DNA of 64,000 nucleotides from an uncultured Shimia sp. (lineage in GTDB: Bacteria > Pseudomonadota > Alphaproteobacteria > Rhodobacterales > Rhodobacteraceae): the NCBI RefSeq assembly GCF_947498095.1, contig NZ_CANMJE010000001.1, forward strand, positions 496,001-560,000. Reading direction: 5' to 3'. Shown here piece by piece: positions 59,765 through 64,000 of the stretch (the stretch's first letter is position 1; the number at the start of each line of letters is the position of its first letter). Under the pieces are notes generated by a model. The model was not told the origin of the DNA. It worked only from the letters and a program-made list of their open reading frames with translations, and searched no databases. Both the position numbers and the translations under genes were made by a program.

Positions 59765-60703
59765 ATGAGTGAGATTTTGGAAGAGTCTGCGATTGCCGAT
59801 TTGAGAAATGCCAAGACGACCTTCCTCTGGATCGAAGCAATGGAAGACCTGGTCAATTGCCTTAAAAATGCCTTTACCGAACACCTCAGCCTCGAAGATC
59901 GCGCGGTCTACGTTGAAAGAAACGCCACGTTGCTGGTCGTCTTTGAAAGAGTCAGTGATGTACTTGCCAGAGGCGGCGAGCAGATGCCAACGGGATGGGA
60001 GCGTGCCAAGAAAGACGGCTTAAGCTATCTGGGTGTGTATGTGGGCGAAGACGACGAAAGTTTCTTTCGCGAAGCGCTATCCCTTTTTGAAGAACTCGCC
60101 AGCGAAGGGATTTTTGAAAAGCACAACAGAATTGTGTTCTTTGGAACTAAGGACTTCTGCGGTGTCGCCAGCGCCTTCTCGGCATTTTCGTCCAATTCGA
60201 CTGTCTTACTGGTTGAACCTCCGCAAGCCGTTATCGATGCGGGTGCGTTGGGGCGTATTGAAAACGACGAGACGCAAATCAATCAGATCCCCCGCAGCAG
60301 TATCTACAATGCCCTGAGTGCGGCAGATGGGGTTGTCACTGCGTTCGATCCGAGCGTTTACAAAAACCTTGATCATTTCAAAGGTGAAATTGCCGGGGCT
60401 CGGTTTTTCAATTGCCGCCATATGGGGTTCAAGACGGAACTTCATTTGCGCAAACTGCATATCCTCGACAGTCTCATCAGCGAAGTCGCCTCGGAAGATC
60501 CGCAATTTGGCAATTTGTATCGGGATCTTAGGATTAGGCGGAAAAGCAGACAGTATTTGCGGCAATTGCTGTTGAAAGCCAACCAAAGCGAAAGACCGTG
60601 GTTAGAAGAGCTTTTGTGCAAGCATGTAAGTGCGGAAATGAGCCTTCCGACGTTTACGAGACGGTTGCGCGTGCTTCTGGCTGCCAAAGACCAGCAGGTC
60701 TAA
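59765..60703 (+). CDS. Catalytically degenerate alpha/beta-hydrolase-like protein, paralogue of the GT61 fusion N-terminus
   Basis: 312 residues. It aligns with residues about 95-300 of the protein at 54298: GIFEKHNRIVFFGTKDFCGVAS against GVFEGFRRILFIGTSMGGFAAL, NCRHMGFKTELHLRKL against HARHMGHQAIRLLKHL, and LRIRRKSRQYLRQLL against LRTRRSELRWLRGLF. The nucleophile Ser is replaced (GTKDF), so it is probably a non-catalytic relative. It lacks the GT61 domain. A role as partner or regulator of glycan synthesis is a guess. The 275 bases before it carry no gene. Confidence 0.75.
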   Translation: MSEILEESAIADLRNAKTTFLWIEAMEDLVNCLKNAFTEHLSLEDRAVYVERNATLLVVFERVSDVLARGGEQMPTGWERAKKDGLSYLGVYVGEDDESFFREALSLFEELASEGIFEKHNRIVFFGTKDFCGVASAFSAFSSNSTVLLVEPPQAVIDAGALGRIENDETQINQIPRSSIYNALSAADGVVTAFDPSVYKNLDHFKGEIAGARFFNCRHMGFKTELHLRKLHILDSLISEVASEDPQFGNLYRDLRIRRKSRQYLRQLLLKANQSERPWLEELLCKHVSAEMSLPTFTRRLRVLLAAKDQQV

Positions 60704-60718
60704 GCCAGTCTTGCAGCA

Positions 60719-61606
60719 CTATTCCTGATCCGTTTCGTCCTGCGGTGCCAATCTCGCGACGAACCGTTGTCCGGTTGCTTCCTGCAGGTACCTCCGGGCC
60801 GTTTTTAAATGCCCAACATCCTTGAGGTTCTGTTTGTTGCGATAGTGAATCGTGTAGACGTCTTGATCCTCGGGCAGGGATTTTCCTCTGAGTTTACCAC
60901 CCAGAATAAAGTGCTGCTCTTCAGGCAAGATGTTCCAGTTCAAACCAGCCCGCCTGATCGCTGCCGGCAGCGTCATCTGGTCCAGATAGGGGCGGCGGCG
61001 GTCCAGCGTTTCAACCTTGTCCACGATCTGGGCCGTTTCATACCAGACGTCCGGAAAGCGTCCTTTGCCGGTGTCATTTTCAGGAAAAACAACAAGACCC
61101 GAGCTGAAATAGGGGATCACCTCGCCCTTGCTGCGCCGCATCAAGGCGTATCGCTCCTCGGGAATATCCATATCGAGGGCGCCATAGATATCATCCCAGA
61201 TCGACTGTTCAGCCCACAGCATCGAAGCGGCCATGGAACACGAGACATGTCCTTCTTTGATGATGTTGGACGGCTGATTGTCGCGAAGAAACAAGACGTC
61301 CGAGTCAACAAACATCGAATAGGTGCTGTCCCGCGGCTCAAGACAGGCGAGGATCTTGTTGCCATGGGGGTAGGCAGGGTCAAACATGCCATCGGTTTTG
61401 AAGGTTCGAACTTCGGATCCCATTAGCTCATGCGCCTTCAGCACGCCGGTACTAAGTTCGGAATACCGATGTTCCGGGCAGTACCCGACAGCCTGAACGT
61501 CAGCAGGAAAGTGCTTTCGGATCGATGCCAGCAAATTGCAGGCCATCATTTCGTAATCTGGCGGCTCGACGATAAAAAAGATTGTGAGCTCTGGTGTGTC
61601 GGACAC
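60719..61606 (-). CDS. Glycosyltransferase with DxD motif, GT8/nucleotide-diphospho-sugar transferase-like
   Basis: 295 residues. The family is suggested by the N-terminal TIFFIVEPPDYEMMACNLLASIRKHFP, the metal-binding MFVDSDVLFLRDN and the acceptor segment YFSSGLVVFPEND. It resembles nucleotide-diphospho-sugar transferases of capsule and lipopolysaccharide loci. No membrane segment is present. It follows the next glycosyltransferase gene on the minus strand (17-base gap), forming a pair. Confidence 0.72.
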   Translation of the reverse strand: MSDTPELTIFFIVEPPDYEMMACNLLASIRKHFPADVQAVGYCPEHRYSELSTGVLKAHELMGSEVRTFKTDGMFDPAYPHGNKILACLEPRDSTYSMFVDSDVLFLRDNQPSNIIKEGHVSCSMAASMLWAEQSIWDDIYGALDMDIPEERYALMRRSKGEVIPYFSSGLVVFPENDTGKGRFPDVWYETAQIVDKVETLDRRRPYLDQMTLPAAIRRAGLNWNILPEEQHFILGGKLRGKSLPEDQDVYTIHYRNKQNLKDVGHLKTARRYLQEATGQRFVARLAPQDETDQE

Positions 61607-61623
61607 TGGATTTGCCCCTCGGG

Positions 61624-62433
61624 TTACTTCAACGCCAGGCTAGGATCGATGCCGACCTGCTTACACATGCGGTCCGCATAGGATCCCTCGAGCGGCACAT
61701 TCTTACGCCACCAAGGTTTGGTCCCGTTGGTGTAAAGGTGCACCGACAACGTGTTGTCTGTAAAATGCCCTTCCACGCGCCCATAAGGATCATAGAAAAT
61801 GTCGTTCAGCTGGAATGGCACAGGATACAAATAGTCTGGCGACAGTGCCTTGTCATAGTCACCCGATTGCTGTGCGAAATAGGTAAAGGCCTGGGGTCCA
61901 AACGCGGTGCGCTCGGCCTTGTAAATCCGAACGGCGTGCGGTTCGGATGCAAAGCGATCCAGCTTGCGGCGTTGGTTCTTGTTAAACCAAGGCGGCGCCT
62001 CGGGCAGATTCTCATAGTAATCGAGCAGCATGTCGATCAACTCGCCCTTTGGCGGGATGTAGACAACGCCGCAGTTCAGGGCGCCGCGGAACCCGTGACC
62101 GGCATAGATATGTTGCATCTCGTCAGGAAAGGGCTTGTGGCAGAACGCATCGCAGTCGATCCAGATCGCGTCGGTCTTTTGGATCATCTTGTAGCGAAAG
62201 ACGTTGGACAGAAACGACGCGCTTGTCTGATCGACGATCGACATGTCGATGTCCATGATCTCGGATGCGGGCCGGATTTCGACGCCTTCAGGCGCATTCT
62301 GAACATCATCTGTGCAATACAGCGTGGTCGGATGTCCCGCGAGAATATGGGATTTCAGACAGATCTGATTTAGGTAATGAAGGCTCTCGCCAATCCAAAG
62401 AGACGCAACTGGGCGACGGTTTAACTCTACCAC
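61624..62433 (-). CDS. Glycosyltransferase with DxD motif, GT32-like
   Basis: 269 residues. ASLWIGESLHYLNQICLKSHILAGHPTTLYC, SNVFRYKMIQKTDAIWIDCDAFCHKPF (RYxxL-like plus DCD as the DxD motif) and GALNCGVVYIPPKG resemble the alpha-1,4-GalT/Och1-type (GT32) enzymes. First gene of a minus-strand pair with the GT8-like gene. Divergent from the glycosyltransferase at 62649 with 215 bases between, where the promoters should lie. Confidence 0.75.
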   Translation of the reverse strand: MVELNRRPVASLWIGESLHYLNQICLKSHILAGHPTTLYCTDDVQNAPEGVEIRPASEIMDIDMSIVDQTSASFLSNVFRYKMIQKTDAIWIDCDAFCHKPFPDEMQHIYAGHGFRGALNCGVVYIPPKGELIDMLLDYYENLPEAPPWFNKNQRRKLDRFASEPHAVRIYKAERTAFGPQAFTYFAQQSGDYDKALSPDYLYPVPFQLNDIFYDPYGRVEGHFTDNTLSVHLYTNGTKPWWRKNVPLEGSYADRMCKQVGIDPSLALK

Positions 62434-62648
62434 AAAATTCCCCGATTCACTTATGATTTGGGGCCGTACTGCTAAGACGGGCCTGTATTTCTTTTGGCTA
62501 AAGAAATGACTGTTTTTGGGTTGTTTGTCTAGAGTCTTCGGTGTCTTGCCGAGGGTTGGCCACGGAATTGCCTACCATCTTGAGGGGCGATGTGGCAGTT
62601 TACCGGCAAGAACCGGAACACAAGCAAAAATACCGGGACAGAGCGGCA

Positions 62649-64000
62649 ATGAGTAAGAGTAAGCAGAACAAAGGTGGGCAGGGCAAAGGCAAAGCTAAGC
62701 CTAAATCCGTTGTTTCCAAGATTTACGGAACCGTCGATTTCCCGGTTAAGCCAAATGTCAGCCCGCATGGGCGCGTTACGGCTGTGTCGATGATGAAAGA
62801 TGAAGGGCCGTTTGTTCTTGAGTGGGTCGCGCATCACTTGGCGTTGGGTTTCACGGATCTGATCGTCTTTACCAATGACTGCTCTGACGGCACCGATGAC
62901 ATGTTGATCCGGTTGGAAGAGCTGGGTCTGGCCCATCACCGCCGTAACGATATCCCAGAAGGTATCCGGCCACAGCCATCAGCCCTGAAGCACGCGCAGG
63001 TGGATCCGCTTGTCTGCGACAGCGACTGGCTGTTGGTGTTCGACGCGGATGAATTCCTCTGTATCCGTCACGGCGATGGCAGTCTGGATGGCATGATTTC
63101 CGCAGCAGAAGAGGTGGGCGCCAACGGCATCGTCATCACTTGGCGCATCTTTGGATCTGGTGGTGTGCATGACTGGTCCCGTGATCCGGTGACCGAGCAA
63201 TACCTGCAAGCTGCGCCGCCGATGTGGAACAAGGGTTGGGGCGTCAAAACCCTGTTCAAGTTCGACCCGGAATACTGGAAGCTCGGCATTCACCGCCCCA
63301 AGATCAAGAACAAACACCTCGAAACCGGCTTTCCGGATCAGGTGCAGTGGCTGAACGGATCTGGTCGGCCAATGGAAGACTATTTCAAGTTCCGTGGCTG
63401 GCGCTCGATTGTGCGCACCGTTGGCTATGACTGGGCGCAGTTGAACCACTACGCCGTCAAGTCGATCGAAAGCTACGCGATCCGCAAGTTCCGCGGCAAC
63501 GTGAACCTCAAGAAAGACAAGTACAACTCGGACTACTGGGCGCTGCAGGATCGCAACGAGGTGCATGATGCCTCGATCCTGCGCCATTCCGAACGCCGCA
63601 ACGAGATCCTCGAGCAATTGCTGACAGATCCGGTTCTGAACGACTTGCACTTCAAAGCGGTTGAAAAGGCCGAAGCACGGCTGGCTGAGTTCAAGGCAAC
63701 ACCGGCTTATGACGAGCTTGTCGCGGGTCTGAAGAAAGCTTCAGAGGTGCCGATCGCCGAAGTTGATGCCAAGCCCCCAAAACCACGCGATGCGGCAAAG
63801 ATCGCGGCTTTGATGTCTGAGGTCGAAAAGAAGGTTAACCAGAAATCCAAAGGGGAACGCGCTGAGCGCGTGCAACCTGATTGGACCACAGCGGGTGACC
63901 TCTATGTAAATGGCACCATCGACATAAGCGGTGACACGCCTCTGCAATACTTCGAGAACCAGAAACTAAAGGTTCCCGCAGACCCGCGTGTTTTCACGCC
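62649..64000 (+). CDS. Glycosyltransferase family 2/92-like protein (partial, runs off the window)
   Basis: The frame is open from the ATG at 62649 to the window edge (at least 450 codons). A Lys/Gly-rich N-terminus (MSKSKQNKGGQGKGKAKPK) precedes RVTAVSMMKDEGPFVLEWVAHHLALGFTDLIVFTNDCSDGTDDM, the GT core, and WLLVFDADEFLCIR, the DxDE metal site. LGIHRPK and LNHYAVKS are shared with the relative at 32123. Residues beyond 340 are Lys/Glu-rich and possibly a coiled coil, then a second region starts (LYVNGTIDISGDTPLQYFENQ). It belongs to the surface-glycan island. Confidence 0.85.
   Translation, partial: MSKSKQNKGGQGKGKAKPKSVVSKIYGTVDFPVKPNVSPHGRVTAVSMMKDEGPFVLEWVAHHLALGFTDLIVFTNDCSDGTDDMLIRLEELGLAHHRRNDIPEGIRPQPSALKHAQVDPLVCDSDWLLVFDADEFLCIRHGDGSLDGMISAAEEVGANGIVITWRIFGSGGVHDWSRDPVTEQYLQAAPPMWNKGWGVKTLFKFDPEYWKLGIHRPKIKNKHLETGFPDQVQWLNGSGRPMEDYFKFRGWRSIVRTVGYDWAQLNHYAVKSIESYAIRKFRGNVNLKKDKYNSDYWALQDRNEVHDASILRHSERRNEILEQLLTDPVLNDLHFKAVEKAEARLAEFKATPAYDELVAGLKKASEVPIAEVDAKPPKPRDAAKIAALMSEVEKKVNQKSKGERAERVQPDWTTAGDLYVNGTIDISGDTPLQYFENQKLKVPADPRVFT

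Noticed and set aside
61594..62373. 259-codon plus-strand frame over the GT32-like gene
   Set aside because: The minus-strand frame has clear glycosyltransferase motifs, and the plus frame is its codon shadow.
62979..63650. 223-codon minus-strand frame near the right edge
   Set aside because: It is antisense to the glycosyltransferase that runs from 62649 to the window end, whose motifs are clear.

Overview
The window reads as a chromosome segment of a marine alphaproteobacterium of the Rhodobacterales (Roseobacter group). Support comes from the fbcFBC-type petABC operon with a TAT-exported Rieske protein, a Brucella-type RibH2 behind an FMN riboswitch, a zur-znuCB/znuA locus, abundant TRAP and peptide-type transport proteins, and the overall gene style. 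This is inferred from gene content; no rRNA gene is present. Coding density is high, and no CRISPR array or insertion sequence was seen.

Layout. 1-2.6 kb: end of a murein endopeptidase, a doubly frameshifted esterase-like gene, the queuosine-precursor transporter YhhQ, a structured small-RNA locus and arfB. 2.7-5.9 kb: a GlxA/AraC regulator with a class III aminotransferase-fold enzyme and an APH-fold kinase, resembling hydroxylysine-type (kinase plus phospho-lyase) catabolism. 5.9-10.2 kb: pncB and pncA (NAD salvage) flanking a hybrid histidine kinase. 10.3-13.0 kb: cytochrome bc1. 13.3-18.1 kb: two GSTs, a PaiB-like FMN protein divergent from riboswitch-ribH2, mtaB and dapF. 18.5-22.7 kb: tRNA-Lys, RidA, a DsbA-like protein, acyl-CoA synthetase and a serine hydrolase. 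22.7-25.8 kb: high-affinity zinc uptake with its Zur box. 26.3-31.9 kb: an orphan peptide-type binding protein and a creatininase/deaminase/FAD-oxidase operon. 32.1-34.2 kb: a glycosyltransferase and a LacI regulator. 34.4-40.4 kb: TetR, a TRAP transporter, a cyclase-family hydrolase, a BKACE enzyme and OsmC.

40.8-54.0 kb is a 13.15-kb integrative element in tRNA-Arg(CCU). It is bounded by 74-bp direct repeats and has a tyrosine recombinase next to the intact tRNA, a DUF5906-type helicase, AlpA-like HTH proteins, helically phased CGCTGCA heptamers at both ends and a 26-bp repeat present three times. Its cargo is an AraC regulator divergent from six genes that all encode exported products: two sister amidohydrolases, a YtcJ-type amidohydrolase, a DUF3299 protein, a GYD-like protein and an OprB-type porin. 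This looks like a mobile periplasmic hydrolysis module that has not obviously been described, and it is the most interesting part of the window.

54.3-64.0 kb is a surface-glycan island: an alpha/beta-hydrolase-GT61 fusion, sulfotransferase, FkbM methyltransferase, sulfatase, a catalytically degenerate paralogue of the fusion's hydrolase half, two DxD glycosyltransferases and a DxDE-type glycosyltransferase that runs off the right edge. The combination suggests a sulfated and methylated cell-surface polysaccharide.
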